Assembly (NCBI RefSeq): GCF_000621165.1
Contig: NZ_JHZA01000012.1
Location: 1-64,000 of the forward strand
Direction of reading: 5' to 3'
Length of the DNA: 64,000 nt
DNA from: Enterovibrio calviensis DSM 14347
GTDB lineage: Bacteria; Pseudomonadota; Gammaproteobacteria; Enterobacterales; Vibrionaceae
A model generated the notes under the pieces. It saw only the letters and a program-made list of their open reading frames with translations. It ran no database searches and was not told the origin of the DNA. A program made the translations under genes and the position numbers. Below are positions 20,275 to 30,321 of the stretch, one piece after another; position 1 is the first letter of the stretch, and every line of letters begins with the position of its first letter.

Positions 20275-21795
20275 ATGAACACACCTAACAACAAAGTCGA
20301 TAACCCTATCCAGCATCAAGTTTATCTCTCTTTACCTGACGGCCTTTACAGTGAAGTGCCTCCCGTTCGCGTCGAGCAACCTAGCCTGCTTGCACTCAAT
20401 CATGATTTGCTCGCGCACTACGGCCTATCCCCTGAGTGGTTCGAAAGCGCCGATGGCATTCACTTTCTTACTGGGAATCATGATTATGCCTCGCAGCACC
20501 CTATCGCGATGGGATACGCTGGCCATCAGTTTGGGCATTACTCGCCACAACTGGGTGATGGGCGAGCGCATATGCTGGGTCAGCTAAAAACCGGTGATGG
20601 CCAGTTTATCGATGTGCAATTAAAAGGATCTGGTCGCACCCCCTATTCGCGTGGCGGTGATGGACGAGCCACACTCGGCGCGGTGATCAGGGAATATTTG
20701 ATTAGCGAGGCCATGGCGGGATTGAAGATCCCCACAACGCGAACCCTCGCCATGATGTCGACGGGCGATAGCGTGATGCGAGACTACCAGATGGTACCCG
20801 GTGCCATTCAGGTGCGTACAGCCACCAGCCATATTCGTGTTGGGTCTTTTCAATATGCCTATGCCAAGTTAGGCAAAAGCGGCGTTCAAGCGTTAGCAGA
20901 CTTTCTTATCACCCAGCACTATCCCGATGTTGACGTTGATGGACGCGATAGCTGTGACAACGAAAACAAATATGTCGCTTTGTTTGAGGCCATTTGTGTT
21001 CGTCAGGCTAACTTGATTGCACAGTGGATGTTAGTGGGCTTTATTCACGGCGTGATGAACACAGACAACATGTCGCTCGTCGGAGAAAGTATCGACTTCG
21101 GCCCCTGTGCGTTTATGGACGAATTTAAGGCCAACAAAGTATTTAGCTCGATTGACCGAGAAAGCCGCTACGCATGGGATCAGCAAGCCAACATTGGCTA
21201 TTGGAACTTGCAGCGCCTCGCTGAGACTTTCTTGCCCTTGTTTGATGATAAGTTTGATGAAGACTCAGACAACGCCATAGAAATGGCTCAGGCGCCGCTC
21301 TCAGCCTATATAACTGTATTCCAACAAGCGTTTCAAGATGGGTTAAAACAAAAACTCGGTGTGACAGCATCAACGCAAGATGCAGATGACTTCATAAACG
21401 AAGCACTGCCAACGGTCGCGGCCGAAAGCATGGACTTCACTCAGTTCTTTGATGCGCTTACGCGTGTTGCTCAAGGCGATGAAGATGACACACCGCTGCT
21501 CTCGCTGTTTTCAAACCAAGAAAAAGGCGAACAGTGGATAGCACGTTGGCACTCATTGAGAGACTCATCGTCAGAGAGCGTTAAGGCCATGCGCGCCGCA
21601 AACCCCGCTCTTATCGCAAGAAACCACCAAGTAGAACAAGCGATTGAAGATGCGATGGAACGTGACGACTTTGCACTGTTCAATCGTTTGAGCCAGGCTT
21701 TGAAGAACCCTTATAGCGTCAGCGATGATAATCGCGATTTACAAGCGGCTCCCATGCCTGAACAACGAGTATTGCGAACCTTCTGTGGAACCTAA
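20275..21795 (+). CDS. selO: Protein adenylyltransferase SelO (YdiU/UPF0061)
   Basis: The protein has 506 residues. SelO is a pseudokinase-fold enzyme that transfers AMP to Ser, Thr or Tyr of proteins. Conserved blocks include AMGYAGHQFGHYSPQLGDGRAHMLGQL, LKGSGRTPYSRGGDGRATLG, TTRTLAMMSTGD, and GFIHGVMNTDNMSLVGESIDFGPCAFMD, which holds the HGVMNTDN and DFG-like active site. The C-terminus ends FCGT; the cysteine sits where eukaryotic SelO has selenocysteine, as in other bacterial forms. The ORF runs open from 20107 through the tRNA terminator, so the ATG at 20275 (AGGGA 10 bases upstream) is taken as the start. Confidence 0.93.
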   Translation: MNTPNNKVDNPIQHQVYLSLPDGLYSEVPPVRVEQPSLLALNHDLLAHYGLSPEWFESADGIHFLTGNHDYASQHPIAMGYAGHQFGHYSPQLGDGRAHMLGQLKTGDGQFIDVQLKGSGRTPYSRGGDGRATLGAVIREYLISEAMAGLKIPTTRTLAMMSTGDSVMRDYQMVPGAIQVRTATSHIRVGSFQYAYAKLGKSGVQALADFLITQHYPDVDVDGRDSCDNENKYVALFEAICVRQANLIAQWMLVGFIHGVMNTDNMSLVGESIDFGPCAFMDEFKANKVFSSIDRESRYAWDQQANIGYWNLQRLAETFLPLFDDKFDEDSDNAIEMAQAPLSAYITVFQQAFQDGLKQKLGVTASTQDADDFINEALPTVAAESMDFTQFFDALTRVAQGDEDDTPLLSLFSNQEKGEQWIARWHSLRDSSSESVKAMRAANPALIARNHQVEQAIEDAMERDDFALFNRLSQALKNPYSVSDDNRDLQAAPMPEQRVLRTFCGT

Positions 21796-21822
21796 GAGTC
21801 AATTAGGTCAAACACTGAATAC

Positions 21823-21850
21823 AAAAATGGGGCTTTCAAGCCCCATTTTT
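21823..21850. terminator. Bidirectional terminator between selO and ubiF
   Basis: AAAAATGGGGCTTtcAAGCCCCATTTTT, with T tracts on both strands between convergent genes. Confidence 0.85.
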
Positions 21851-21880
21851 CATTCGATTTCAGTCGTCTCATGACAAAAG

Positions 21881-23041
21881 CTATAGCCCCATGGCGTACT
21901 TCAACACTTGGGTTTTAATCGGTCCGCTATTTTCAGCCAACTTTAAGCCGACATTGCGAAGGAACTTCAACGGCGCAATCTCATTACTAAATCCGCCATA
22001 AAACACGTCCATTCCCGCCTGCATGATCAAGTTGTCAGGTTTACGCTTTCGCTCGTAGGCCGCTAAAACATCGTCACTGATCCATTCAACACCCGCATCC
22101 GCGACAACGTCTAGCAGAGCATCAACGTCTTTAAAGCCAAGATTCACGCCTTGCCCAGCTAGTGGGTTGATCGTGTGCGCAGCATCGCCAAGGATCACCA
22201 CGCCATTACGCGAATAGGATTGCGCGTGACGACGGGTTAACGGAAAGGCGCCAGACTGAACAACGTCAATGTCACCCAACTCTTTAGGAAAATGCGTCAG
22301 TACCTCTTGCTTCAAAGCCTCTGGCGACATGGCACACAGCTGTTTAATGCGTGTCGGGCTGTCATACCAAACCAAGGAGCCTTGATGCCCAGATAACGGT
22401 AAGAAAGAGCGCGGGCCATCAGGCGTAAACCACTGCCAAGTGATATCTTGCTGCGGTAATGCTGTCTTCACGTTGATGAGCATACAATGCTGGCGATAAT
22501 CCCACGCCGTGACACCAATGTTGGCATAGTCGCGCACTCGGGAATTGGCACCGTCAGCACCCACTAACCAACGACCATGCAGCACATCCCCATTTTCCAA
22601 CGTGACAGCGTGACCATTATCATCTGCTTGCATCGAGACAATATTGGCAGGACACAGCATCTCGAGATTATCCTGCGCTTCACACGCTTGCCAAAGCGCG
22701 AGTTGAAGAATGCGGTTTTCAACAATAAAACCAAGTTCGGATAAATCCATCTCTTGCGCATTGAAGCGGATACGGCATTCAGGGTGCTCCCATGTTTCAA
22801 GACGACGATAAGGGCACAGGCGCATAGCCAGTACGGCATCCCACACTTTGAGCGCTTTCAACAAAGAAACTGATGCAGGTGAAATCGCAGATACGCGCAA
22901 ATCCATCGGCTGTTCAGGCGAAAATGATTGAGGCGCAATACGCTCAATCATCGCAACACGTTTTCCTTGTTTCGCGAGGCCCAGCGCAGTGGCAGCCCCT
23001 ACCATACCGCCGCCCACGACGATAATATCGAATTGTTTCAT
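21881..23041 (-). CDS. ubiF: FAD-dependent ubiquinone hydroxylase UbiF
   Basis: This 386-residue class A flavoprotein monooxygenase has the Rossmann start DIIVVGGGMVGAATALGLAKQG, the WLVGADGANSRVR motif and the FAD-closing ILGDAAHTINPLAGQGVNLGFKD. UbiH, UbiF, UbiI and VisC are paralogs. The call to UbiF (hydroxylation of 2-octaprenyl-3-methyl-6-methoxy-benzoquinol) rests on the position next to and divergent from miaB and beside the Met-Leu-Gln tRNA operon, as in E. coli. The intergenic region to miaB is 293 bases. Confidence 0.88.
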   Translation of the reverse strand: MKQFDIIVVGGGMVGAATALGLAKQGKRVAMIERIAPQSFSPEQPMDLRVSAISPASVSLLKALKVWDAVLAMRLCPYRRLETWEHPECRIRFNAQEMDLSELGFIVENRILQLALWQACEAQDNLEMLCPANIVSMQADDNGHAVTLENGDVLHGRWLVGADGANSRVRDYANIGVTAWDYRQHCMLINVKTALPQQDITWQWFTPDGPRSFLPLSGHQGSLVWYDSPTRIKQLCAMSPEALKQEVLTHFPKELGDIDVVQSGAFPLTRRHAQSYSRNGVVILGDAAHTINPLAGQGVNLGFKDVDALLDVVADAGVEWISDDVLAAYERKRKPDNLIMQAGMDVFYGGFSNEIAPLKFLRNVGLKLAENSGPIKTQVLKYAMGL

Positions 23042-23244
23042 AACAGATTCTCTTTAAGTCCTTGCGGCATTTTACCTGTCATGCCACCAATTGCGACAGC
23101 CTCTTGGCGATAGCCTCATTAAATCCTGCAAAAAAATTGGGGAGAACGTGATCTGGTCACAGTTTAGCTAAAGCAGTACAATACGCCCCCTATGCCCAAA
23201 ACACGTTGAGATACTCACGGGTTGGCGACAAACTGGACAATGCT

Positions 23245-23302
23245 TTTCGGCTGAGGTTGCAGTTATAACATAGCGTTACCACACATCACCTTTCAGCCGA
23301 AA
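23245..23302. repeat. Inverted repeat in the miaB leader
   Basis: TTTCGGCTGA at 23245-23254 and TCAGCCGAAA at 23293-23302 form ten perfect base pairs around a 38-base loop, ending 32 bases before the miaB ATG. There is no T tail, so it is not a terminator. Confidence 0.5.
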
Positions 23303-23334
23303 CACGTAAAACATTACTATGAGCAATAAGTTAC

Positions 23335-24759
23335 ATGGCTAAAAAACTTTTGATCAAAACCTGGGGCTGCCAGATGAATGAATACGATTCGTCTAAGATG
23401 GCGGATCTGCTCAATGCAGCTGGTGGCTACGAGCTAACCGAAGAGCCTGAAGAAGCGGATGTATTGCTTCTTAACACCTGTTCTATTCGCGAAAAAGCTC
23501 AGGAGAAGGTGTTCCACCAACTGGGACGCTGGAAAAACTTGAAAGATCAGAAGCCAGACCTTGTGATTGGTGTTGGTGGCTGTGTCGCGACTCAAGAAGG
23601 CGATCACATTCGTGAACGTGCGCCGTATGTGGATGTCATTTTTGGCCCACAAACACTGCACCGCCTGCCTCAAATGATTAATCAATCACGTGAAGACCAC
23701 GGCCCAGTGATGGACATCTCTTTCCCAGAAATTGAGAAGTTCGATAACTTGCCAGAGCCACGTGCTGAAGGCCCAACCGCATTTGTCTCCATCATGGAAG
23801 GCTGCTCGAAATACTGCACCTTCTGCGTCGTGCCATATACGCGCGGTGAAGAAGTTAGCCGTCCGTTGGATGATGTGCTTTACGAAATCGCACAACTTGC
23901 CGAGCAAGGCGTACGTGAAGTCAACCTGCTGGGTCAAAACGTAAACGCATACCGCGGCGAAATGCATGATGGCGAGATCTGCACGTTTGCTGAGTTGCTA
24001 CGTTACGTGGCAGCGATTGACGGTATCGACCGTATTCGCTACACCACCAGCCACCCGATTGAGTTCACTGATGACATCATCGATGTTTACAGTGATACGC
24101 CAGAGCTTGTTAGCCACTTGCATTTGCCAGTTCAAAGCGGTTCAGATCGTATTCTGACCATGATGAAGCGTCCGCACACGGCTATCGAATACAAATCGAA
24201 AATCCGCAAACTGCGTCAGGTACGCCCTGATATCGCCATGAGTTCTGACTTCATTGTCGGCTTCCCTGGCGAAACAGATGCGGATTTCCAAGCGACAATG
24301 AAACTGATCCGTGACATCAATTTCGACATGAGCTTCAGCTTTGTGTATTCACCGCGCCCGGGTACACCAGCGGCAGACATGCCCGATGACACCCCAGAGC
24401 AAGTGAAGAAAGATCGTCTGTCAGAGCTTCAGCAACAGATCAACGCACAAACCATGATCTTTGCGCGTCAAATGCTAGAAACTGAGCAGCGTATTCTTGT
24501 TGAAGGCCCATCACGTAAGAGCTTGATGGAATTGCGCGGTCGCACCGAAAATAACCGTGTGGTTAACTTTGCAGGCTCCATGGATTTGATTGGTCAGTTC
24601 GTTGACGTCAAAATCACTGACGTGCACGCGAACTCACTACGTGGCGAACTGGTTCGCACAGAGAAAGAAATGAACCTTCGCATCGCAGTGTCGCCTGCCG
24701 AAATGATCGCAAAAACACGCAAAGAAGATGATCTTGGCGTAGGCGTGTATACTCCGTAA
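23335..24759 (+). CDS. miaB: tRNA methylthiotransferase MiaB
   Basis: This 474-residue radical-SAM enzyme adds the methylthio group to i6A37 in tRNAs reading codons that start with U. Order: the N-terminal UPF0004 domain with [19 protein letters not shown] and GVGGCVA supplies three cluster cysteines; the radical SAM motif is [16 protein letters not shown] (CxxxCxxC, about residues 155-165); the C-terminal TRAM domain spans about 380-445. It is the first gene of miaB-ybeZ-ybeY-ybeX-lnt, the same order as in E. coli. Confidence 0.97.
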   Translation: MAKKLLIKTWGCQMNEYDSSKMADLLNAAGGYELTEEPEEADVLLLNTCSIREKAQEKVFHQLGRWKNLKDQKPDLVIGVGGCVATQEGDHIRERAPYVDVIFGPQTLHRLPQMINQSREDHGPVMDISFPEIEKFDNLPEPRAEGPTAFVSIMEGCSKYCTFCVVPYTRGEEVSRPLDDVLYEIAQLAEQGVREVNLLGQNVNAYRGEMHDGEICTFAELLRYVAAIDGIDRIRYTTSHPIEFTDDIIDVYSDTPELVSHLHLPVQSGSDRILTMMKRPHTAIEYKSKIRKLRQVRPDIAMSSDFIVGFPGETDADFQATMKLIRDINFDMSFSFVYSPRPGTPAADMPDDTPEQVKKDRLSELQQQINAQTMIFARQMLETEQRILVEGPSRKSLMELRGRTENNRVVNFAGSMDLIGQFVDVKITDVHANSLRGELVRTEKEMNLRIAVSPAEMIAKTRKEDDLGVGVYTP

Positions 24760-24876
24760 TAGCACGGAGGCCATATTGCCTTACCAAGCCCGTTAGCGAA
24801 CGGGAGCATTCATACGTTACCGGTGCACAGAACACGCACCGGTAATATTTCCGAGGACAGGTTTGCGAGGACAGTA

Positions 24877-25953
24877 TTGAACAAGATAATCACCTTAGAA
24901 GTATCACTGGAACCAGCTGATAACTCACGCCTAGCCAGCCTATGCGGCCCTTTCGATGACAACATCAAACAACTCGAACGCCGTTTGGGAGTGGAAATCA
25001 ACCACCGAAGCCACCTCTTCTCTGTCGTGGGTAAACCACACACCGCCACTGCGGCGATAGAGATTCTCAAAACACTCTACGTTGAAACTGCGCCGGTCAA
25101 AAATCAGTATCCCGATATCGATCCTGAAGATATTCACTTAGCCATTAAAGAAAGTGGTGTGCTCGAGCAAGCTGTCGAGTCGTCGATTCCTTATGGCAAA
25201 GAAATCCACATCAAAACCAAAAAAGGTGTCATCAAACCGCGTACACCCAACCAAGCGCAATATATTGCGAACATGGTGACGCATGACATTACCTTTGGTA
25301 TTGGCCCCGCAGGTACAGGTAAAACGTATCTTGCTGTCGCCGCTGCGGTTGACGCACTTGAGCGACAAGAGATTCGCCGAATTTTGCTAACACGCCCTGC
25401 GGTTGAAGCAGGCGAAAAACTGGGTTTCTTACCGGGTGACTTGAGCCAAAAAGTCGACCCGTATTTACGCCCACTTTACGATGCCCTGTTTGAAATGCTG
25501 GGTTTCGAGCGTGTTGAAAAACTCATCGAACGTAACGTCATTGAAGTCGCGCCACTTGCCTATATGCGTGGACGCACACTCAATGATGCATTCATCATTT
25601 TGGATGAAAGCCAAAACACCACTGTCGAGCAGATGAAAATGTTCCTGACCCGTATCGGATTTAACAGCCGAGCGGTGATCACCGGTGATGTTACGCAAAT
25701 CGATTTACCGCGAAACGCAAAATCTGGCCTTCGTCATGCCATTGAAGTGTTAGCGGATGTAAATGAAATTAGCTTTAACTTCTTCCAAGCAGACGACGTT
25801 GTTCGCCACCCTGTGGTTGCACGTATTGTCCTTGCTTATGAAGCATGGGAAGCAGAAGACGCCAAAGCACGTAAACATGCCGAAGAGCGTCGTCGCCTCG
25901 AGCGTGAAGCAGCCCTTGCTGCGGTGCAGCCATCAGAAGAGAACCATCAGTAA
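24877..25953 (+). CDS. ybeZ: PhoH-family ATPase YbeZ
   Basis: The protein has 358 residues. It has an N-terminal KH-like region (about 1-110) and a PhoH ATPase domain with Walker [14 protein letters not shown], the [19 protein letters not shown] segment and Walker [13 protein letters not shown]. It works with the endoribonuclease YbeY in rRNA metabolism and quality control. The start is taken as TTG at 24877 (GAGG six bases upstream, [16 protein letters not shown]); the ORF is open to 24823. The C-terminal tail is charged and alanine-rich. ybeY begins one base after its stop. Confidence 0.92.
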   Translation: MNKIITLEVSLEPADNSRLASLCGPFDDNIKQLERRLGVEINHRSHLFSVVGKPHTATAAIEILKTLYVETAPVKNQYPDIDPEDIHLAIKESGVLEQAVESSIPYGKEIHIKTKKGVIKPRTPNQAQYIANMVTHDITFGIGPAGTGKTYLAVAAAVDALERQEIRRILLTRPAVEAGEKLGFLPGDLSQKVDPYLRPLYDALFEMLGFERVEKLIERNVIEVAPLAYMRGRTLNDAFIILDESQNTTVEQMKMFLTRIGFNSRAVITGDVTQIDLPRNAKSGLRHAIEVLADVNEISFNFFQADDVVRHPVVARIVLAYEAWEAEDAKARKHAEERRRLEREAALAAVQPSEENHQ

Positions 25954-25954
25954 A

Positions 25955-26419
25955 ATGCAGTATTTCGTCGATCTTCAAATCGCGACACAAAACACCGACA
26001 ACCTGCCAAGCGAAGAGCAGCTTCAACTCTGGTTTGAGCAAGCAGTAAAATCATTTTGCGCACAAGCAGAAGCGACCATCCGTATCGTGGATGAATTTGA
26101 AAGCCAAAGCCTGAACCGTGATTATCGCGGCAAGGACAAGCCGACAAATGTATTGTCGTTTCCGTTTGAGGCGCCGCCTGGTGTAGAGTTAGATCTGCTA
26201 GGTGACTTGATTATTTGTCGACAAGTCGTCGAAAAAGAAGCCGAAGAACAGAATAAAGAACTATTCGCCCACTGGGCACACATGGTTGTACATGGCAGTC
26301 TCCATCTGCTAGGTTATGACCATATTGATGATGAAGAAGCAGAAGAAATGGAATCTCTCGAGATTTCTATCATGAATGCATTAGGGTATGAAAACCCGTA
26401 TGCCGCAGACTTCATCTAA
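25955..26419 (+). CDS. ybeY: Endoribonuclease YbeY (rRNA maturation)
   Basis: The protein has 154 residues. The zinc-binding signature [15 protein letters not shown] (HGxLHLxGYDH) and TNVLSFPF are diagnostic. YbeY matures the 16S rRNA 3' end and degrades defective 70S ribosomes. The start [10 protein letters not shown] at 25955 matches family length (155 in E. coli). A longer open frame reaching back to 25763 lies inside ybeZ and is discarded. Confidence 0.96.
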   Translation: MQYFVDLQIATQNTDNLPSEEQLQLWFEQAVKSFCAQAEATIRIVDEFESQSLNRDYRGKDKPTNVLSFPFEAPPGVELDLLGDLIICRQVVEKEAEEQNKELFAHWAHMVVHGSLHLLGYDHIDDEEAEEMESLEISIMNALGYENPYAADFI

Positions 26420-26443
26420 ATTAACGTTGTAAATATTGAGACA

Positions 26444-27310
26444 ATGAACGAAGACAACTCACAAAGCTCTGAAGGTCCGAGTAGAAAGACCTTCTTCGAA
26501 CGTTTAGGACAGATCTTTCAGGGTGAACCTAAAGACCGTCAGGAACTGGTAGATGTATTCCGTGATTCGGAACAGAACGATCTGATCGATCACGATACAC
26601 GGGATATGCTCGAAGGCGTTATGCAGATTTCTGAAATGCGCATTCGAGACATCATGATTCCGCGTTCGCAGATGGTAACCATCGAACGCTCACAACCTCT
26701 CGAACAAATCATCACCGTTATCAACGACGCCCAGCACTCTCGCTATCCGGTGATCAGTGATGACAAAGACCATGTTGAAGGCATTCTGCTAGCAAAAGAC
26801 TTGCTACGCTACCTGATGGCCAACAGCGAACCGTTTAACATTGATGAAGTGATCCGCCCTGCTGTGGTAGTGCCGGAAAGCAAACGTGTTGACCGATTGC
26901 TGAAAGAGTTTCAGGAAGAACGCTATCACATGGCGATCGTTGTCGATGAATTCGGCGGCGTATCAGGCGTGGTGACAATCGAAGATATTCTCGAAGAAAT
27001 CGTTGGCGATATTGAAGACGAATACGACGATGAAGAAGAGCAGGAAATCCGCCAGCTCAGCAAGCACACCTTTGCGGTGAAAGCGCTGACAACACTGGAA
27101 GATTTTAACGAGAAATTTGGTTCTCAGTTCAATGATGACGATATCGATACTATCGGTGGATTGGTCATGACCAGCTTTGGTCACCTACCAACCCGCGGCG
27201 AAGAAGTAGACATTGAAAACTTCCATTTCAAAGTCACCGCAGCCGACAGTCGACGTGTTATCCAATTGCAGGTTACTATTCCAGATACTACTGCAGAGGA
27301 AACGGCATAA
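26444..27310 (+). CDS. ybeX: CBS-domain protein YbeX (CorC family)
   Basis: The protein has 288 residues. Two CBS domains (about 65-185) carry [27 protein letters not shown] and [32 protein letters not shown]-terminal CorC/HlyC transporter-associated domain follows, with [22 protein letters not shown]. It was first linked to Mg2+/Co2+ efflux and more recently to ribosome maturation with ybeY; which applies here is unknown. It lies between ybeY and lnt. Confidence 0.93.
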   Translation: MNEDNSQSSEGPSRKTFFERLGQIFQGEPKDRQELVDVFRDSEQNDLIDHDTRDMLEGVMQISEMRIRDIMIPRSQMVTIERSQPLEQIITVINDAQHSRYPVISDDKDHVEGILLAKDLLRYLMANSEPFNIDEVIRPAVVVPESKRVDRLLKEFQEERYHMAIVVDEFGGVSGVVTIEDILEEIVGDIEDEYDDEEEQEIRQLSKHTFAVKALTTLEDFNEKFGSQFNDDDIDTIGGLVMTSFGHLPTRGEEVDIENFHFKVTAADSRRVIQLQVTIPDTTAEETA

Positions 27311-27317
27311 TCGTCAA

Positions 27318-28871
27318 ATGCTAAATATTAAAACTTTAAAGCGGCCCCAAGTATTCATGCGGATCTTCGGGGCCGCTTTTTCTGGTGCGCTCGCCACATT
27401 GGCTTTTGCCCCCTATTCTATCTGGCCAGCCATGCTGGTCTCTTTGTTCGCCCTTCTTTTACTCATCCACGAGCAATCTCCCAAACGCGCCGCGTTAATC
27501 GGTTTCAGTTGGGGTCTAGGCCAATTTGGTACCGGCGTTGGTTGGGTGTATGTCGTCATTGAGAAATTTGGTGGATTACCCACCGCCATTGGCTTACTCC
27601 TAATTGGTCTGCTTGTGATGTATTTGGCGTTCTATCCTGCGCTATTTGCATTCATTCTAAGACGCGTTCAACTGCCCCTGGCGTTATCTTACTTACTGTT
27701 CGCGCCATCCCTTTGGCTAGTGATCGACTGGTTCCGAGGTTGGTTCCTCACTGGGTTTCCTTGGCTATGGCCGGGCTACAGCCAGATCGAAGGCCCACTG
27801 TCAGGTTTCGCCCCCTTAATTGGTGTGCAAGGTATCACCCTCGCGCTGCTGATTATTTCGGGTTCCATCGCACTTGCTGCCATTACGCGTAAGTTATCGG
27901 CATTGACTCCAGCCTTAGTGGCCGCCATTGTTGCCACCGTGTCAGGCTATGTACCTTGGGTGCAAGAAACAGGAGAAAGTGTTGATGTTGCTATGGTGCA
28001 AGGCAATGTCCCTCAGGAGCTAAAATGGCTACCTAGCCAACGTTGGCCGACACTTCTGAGCTATCAAGATATGACGCGCCAGAACTGGGATGCGGACATT
28101 GTGATATGGCCAGAAGCCGCGATTCCAGCACTCGAGCGTGATGTGCCGGATTTCCTTGCGCGTCTCGATGCCGCCGCCATAAACAATAACACCGCGATCA
28201 TTACTGGTGTGCTGGATCAAAACGATGACGGCCAATTCTATAACAACGTGATCACCCTCGGTGACAACGGCATGCAGGGATACAATTACCCTGCGCAAGA
28301 AAGCTACAGCAAACACCACTTACTCGTGTTCGGGGAGTTTGTGCCGTTTGCGGACATTCTGCGCCCATTAGCGCCGCTGTTTAATTTACCAATGTCTTCG
28401 TTCAGTCGCGGTGATTACACGCAGCCTAACATTGGCGCTAAAGGTCACCAGCTTGCTCCAGCGATTTGCTACGAAATTGCGTTTAGCGATCAAGTGCGAA
28501 AAAGTCTAACGCCTGAATCTGATTTTATTCTCACGCTATCTAACGATACGTGGTTTGGCACATCCATCGGGCCACACCAGCATCTTGAAATCGCACGTAT
28601 GCGAGCGCTTGAGAATGGCAAACCTGTGCTTCGTTCGACCAATACCGGCCTCACGGCGGCCATTGGTTACCAAGGTGACCTGATTGCTCAAGTTCCGCAA
28701 TTTGAAACCGTGGTTCTACGCGCAGACGTGCCCACGACTCGCGGACAAACGCCGTATACGCAATTCGGTGATTGGCCGTTGTATATCTGGATTGTGTTGT
28801 CTGGGGCGGCGTTATTTTGGCTTACGCGCGGTCAAACCACTTCGCAAGCTAAAGACGATCAGTCGCAATAA
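27318..28871 (+). CDS. lnt: Apolipoprotein N-acyltransferase Lnt
   Basis: This 517-residue inner-membrane enzyme adds the third acyl chain to lipoproteins. Six to seven N-terminal helices (about 10-215) precede a periplasmic nitrilase domain with the Glu-Lys-Cys triad in WPEAAIP, the YSKHHLLVFGEFVP region and APAICYEIAF. A C-terminal helix ends the protein. The start at 27318 (MLNIKTLKRP) gives E. coli-like length (512); there is no good Shine-Dalgarno, so coupling to ybeX seven bases upstream is likely. The ORF is open to 27213. Confidence 0.95.
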   Translation: MLNIKTLKRPQVFMRIFGAAFSGALATLAFAPYSIWPAMLVSLFALLLLIHEQSPKRAALIGFSWGLGQFGTGVGWVYVVIEKFGGLPTAIGLLLIGLLVMYLAFYPALFAFILRRVQLPLALSYLLFAPSLWLVIDWFRGWFLTGFPWLWPGYSQIEGPLSGFAPLIGVQGITLALLIISGSIALAAITRKLSALTPALVAAIVATVSGYVPWVQETGESVDVAMVQGNVPQELKWLPSQRWPTLLSYQDMTRQNWDADIVIWPEAAIPALERDVPDFLARLDAAAINNNTAIITGVLDQNDDGQFYNNVITLGDNGMQGYNYPAQESYSKHHLLVFGEFVPFADILRPLAPLFNLPMSSFSRGDYTQPNIGAKGHQLAPAICYEIAFSDQVRKSLTPESDFILTLSNDTWFGTSIGPHQHLEIARMRALENGKPVLRSTNTGLTAAIGYQGDLIAQVPQFETVVLRADVPTTRGQTPYTQFGDWPLYIWIVLSGAALFWLTRGQTTSQAKDDQSQ

Positions 28872-28904
28872 TAAGAGCGAACATTCGCTCTCTCGCTAGG
28901 TCAT

Positions 28905-28942
28905 AAATAAGGCTAAGGATTTTCCTTAGCCTTATTTTTTTC
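28905..28942 (+). terminator. Terminator of the miaB-lnt operon
   Basis: AAATAAGGCTAAGG-atttt-CCTTAGCCTTATTTTTTT, a very long stem with a T7 tail. A smaller hairpin (GAGCGAacatTCGCTC) precedes it at about 28876. Confidence 0.9.
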
Positions 28943-28958
28943 GATACCTTTTTCCATA

Positions 28959-29020
28959 TATCAATGGATCAAAGTATCGATGTATCAATGTATCAAAGCT
29001 CGATGTATAAAAGCTTCGAT
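28959..29020. repeat. Short tandem repeat, about 24 bp x 2.6
   Basis: Unit 1 (28959-28982) begins TATCAATGGATCAAAG and ends TATCGATG. Unit 2 (28983-29005) repeats it with three changes, and a partial unit 3 runs to 29020. It ends 18 bases before the SYLF gene start, so it lies in the promoter or leader. Confidence 0.6.
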
Positions 29021-29038
29021 AACCTTAGGGAGATCTTC

Positions 29039-29620
29039 ATGCGCGCCTTGTTTCGACGACTTTTACTGATCCCATTACTTATCTCGGCGCTTTTTGTCGC
29101 GCCTGCTTCAGCAGAACCAGACGCAGAACTGTTTGCTGACACCCGAGCGGCGCTGGCGAACTTTCATCGCTTTGATGAAGTAAAACCCTTTTTCGATAAA
29201 GCCTATGGATATGCGGTGTTTCCTTCGGTGGGCAAAGGCGGATTCTGGATTGGCGGAGCCTACGGCAATGGTTTGGTTTACCAAGGCAACCAAACACTGG
29301 CGCAAGCAGAATTGATTCAAGTCTCGATAGGGTTAACCTTCGGTGGGCAAGCGTTCAGTGAAATACTGTTTTTTGAAGACAAACACACTTTCGATAGTTT
29401 TATGTCGGGAAGCTTTGAGCTTGGCGCTCAAGCATCCGCCACCGCGCTGACGGAAGGCGCTGCAGCGCACGTAGGAACAACGGGTACATCTGCCAGCGCT
29501 GGAAACGCCCAATCCAAAGCGTATTACATCAATGGCACAGCCATTTTCACCCAAGCCAAGGGTGGTTTAATGGTAGAAGCCGCGCTCGCAGGGCAGAAGT
29601 TTAATATTGAGCGTTTTTAG
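29039..29620 (+). CDS. Secreted SYLF-domain lipid-binding protein (YSC84 family)
   Basis: The protein has 193 residues with a signal peptide (RALFRRLLLIPLLISALFVAPASA, cut before EPD). The mature part has the YSC84/SYLF core: KAYGYAVFPSVGKGGFWIGGAYGNGLVY, SIGLTFGGQAFSEILFFED, and a C-terminal GGLMVEAALAGQKF. SYLF domains bind phosphoinositides in eukaryotes; bacterial members are periplasmic and of unknown role. The start at 29039 has AGGGAG seven bases upstream; the open frame extends to 28964 through a tandem repeat and is not used. Confidence 0.85.
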   Translation: MRALFRRLLLIPLLISALFVAPASAEPDAELFADTRAALANFHRFDEVKPFFDKAYGYAVFPSVGKGGFWIGGAYGNGLVYQGNQTLAQAELIQVSIGLTFGGQAFSEILFFEDKHTFDSFMSGSFELGAQASATALTEGAAAHVGTTGTSASAGNAQSKAYYINGTAIFTQAKGGLMVEAALAGQKFNIERF

Positions 29621-29631
29621 TGAATAAGCGC

Positions 29632-29700
29632 GGTCCTAGACGGATTTTTGGTAAATCCAAGAGGCCGTCAAGCTTTTCGACCTTCCTAGGATCTAGGGCC
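29632..29700. repeat. Nested inverted repeats with clustered CTAG
   Basis: Outer arms are GGTCCTAGA (29632-29640) and TCTAGGGCC (29692-29700). Middle arms are GACGG (29639-29643) and CCGTC (29665-29669). The inner hairpin is GGATTT-ttggt-AAATCC (29642-29658). CTAG occurs four times in 91 bases (29636-29726). It lies between the convergent SYLF and ybeL genes and may act as a terminator-like structure, though no long T run follows. Confidence 0.5.
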
Positions 29701-29728
29701 TGCTTTTCCTCTATACCCTGCTCTAGAC

Positions 29729-30214
29729 CTACGCCGGATAAGCCTTACGACTAAACTGCGAGTTACCGCACTTAGTGCAAGGGATCAACACACCGACATG
29801 GCTATGTTCGGTCTGATTCCCGCAAGTCTCACAAACCAAAATGCCAAGCCCAACAACTTCTCCCGCAGAGTAGACTCCGTGGTGTTGAATGTCTTTTAAC
29901 ACCTCATGCCATTCCAGCTGGGTTTTATCCGTTATTTCAGCCAGTTGCTCCCAAAGCGTATTGGCAATGAGGCTTTTGAACAGCTCACCATCATCAGCGC
30001 GGCCTTCAGACTCGTTATATTGTTCACTGAACGCTTGAACATCGCGTTTGAAGTACGCTTCAATCAAGGCCAATTCGTCCTTGGTCATGTCTGATGCGGC
30101 ATCGAAATACCGTTCAGACAATTCCAGCCAGCGTTTTAGCTCTTCAGGGCTGTGTTTTAAAGCGTCACTAATCCGCTGAGCGAGTAACTTATACTCCGTT
30201 TTTTGCTCTGTCAT
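29729..30214 (-). CDS. ybeL: Zinc-ribbon protein YbeL (DUF1451)
   Basis: The protein has 161 residues. The N-terminal two thirds are helical and acidic (YFDAASDMTKDELALIEAYFKRDV). The C-terminus is a zinc ribbon with CETCGN and CTKCGN, 20 residues apart. Function is unknown. It is divergent from leuS, as in E. coli, with about 100 bases between the starts. Confidence 0.9.
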   Translation of the reverse strand: MTEQKTEYKLLAQRISDALKHSPEELKRWLELSERYFDAASDMTKDELALIEAYFKRDVQAFSEQYNESEGRADDGELFKSLIANTLWEQLAEITDKTQLEWHEVLKDIQHHGVYSAGEVVGLGILVCETCGNQTEHSHVGVLIPCTKCGNSQFSRKAYPA

Positions 30215-30321
30215 AGGTCACCTCTGCATTCAACTGTTGTTGCGCCATCTACCTTTGGTTATTCTATGTCGATTATTTTGGTTCATTTCAAACCTATCTC
30301 ACAAATTCCCGGATGTCATCG

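Noticed and set aside
23147-23165. GTGATCTGGTCAC as a CRP site before miaB
   Set aside because: The half sites are five bases apart, not six, and flanking bases do not match.
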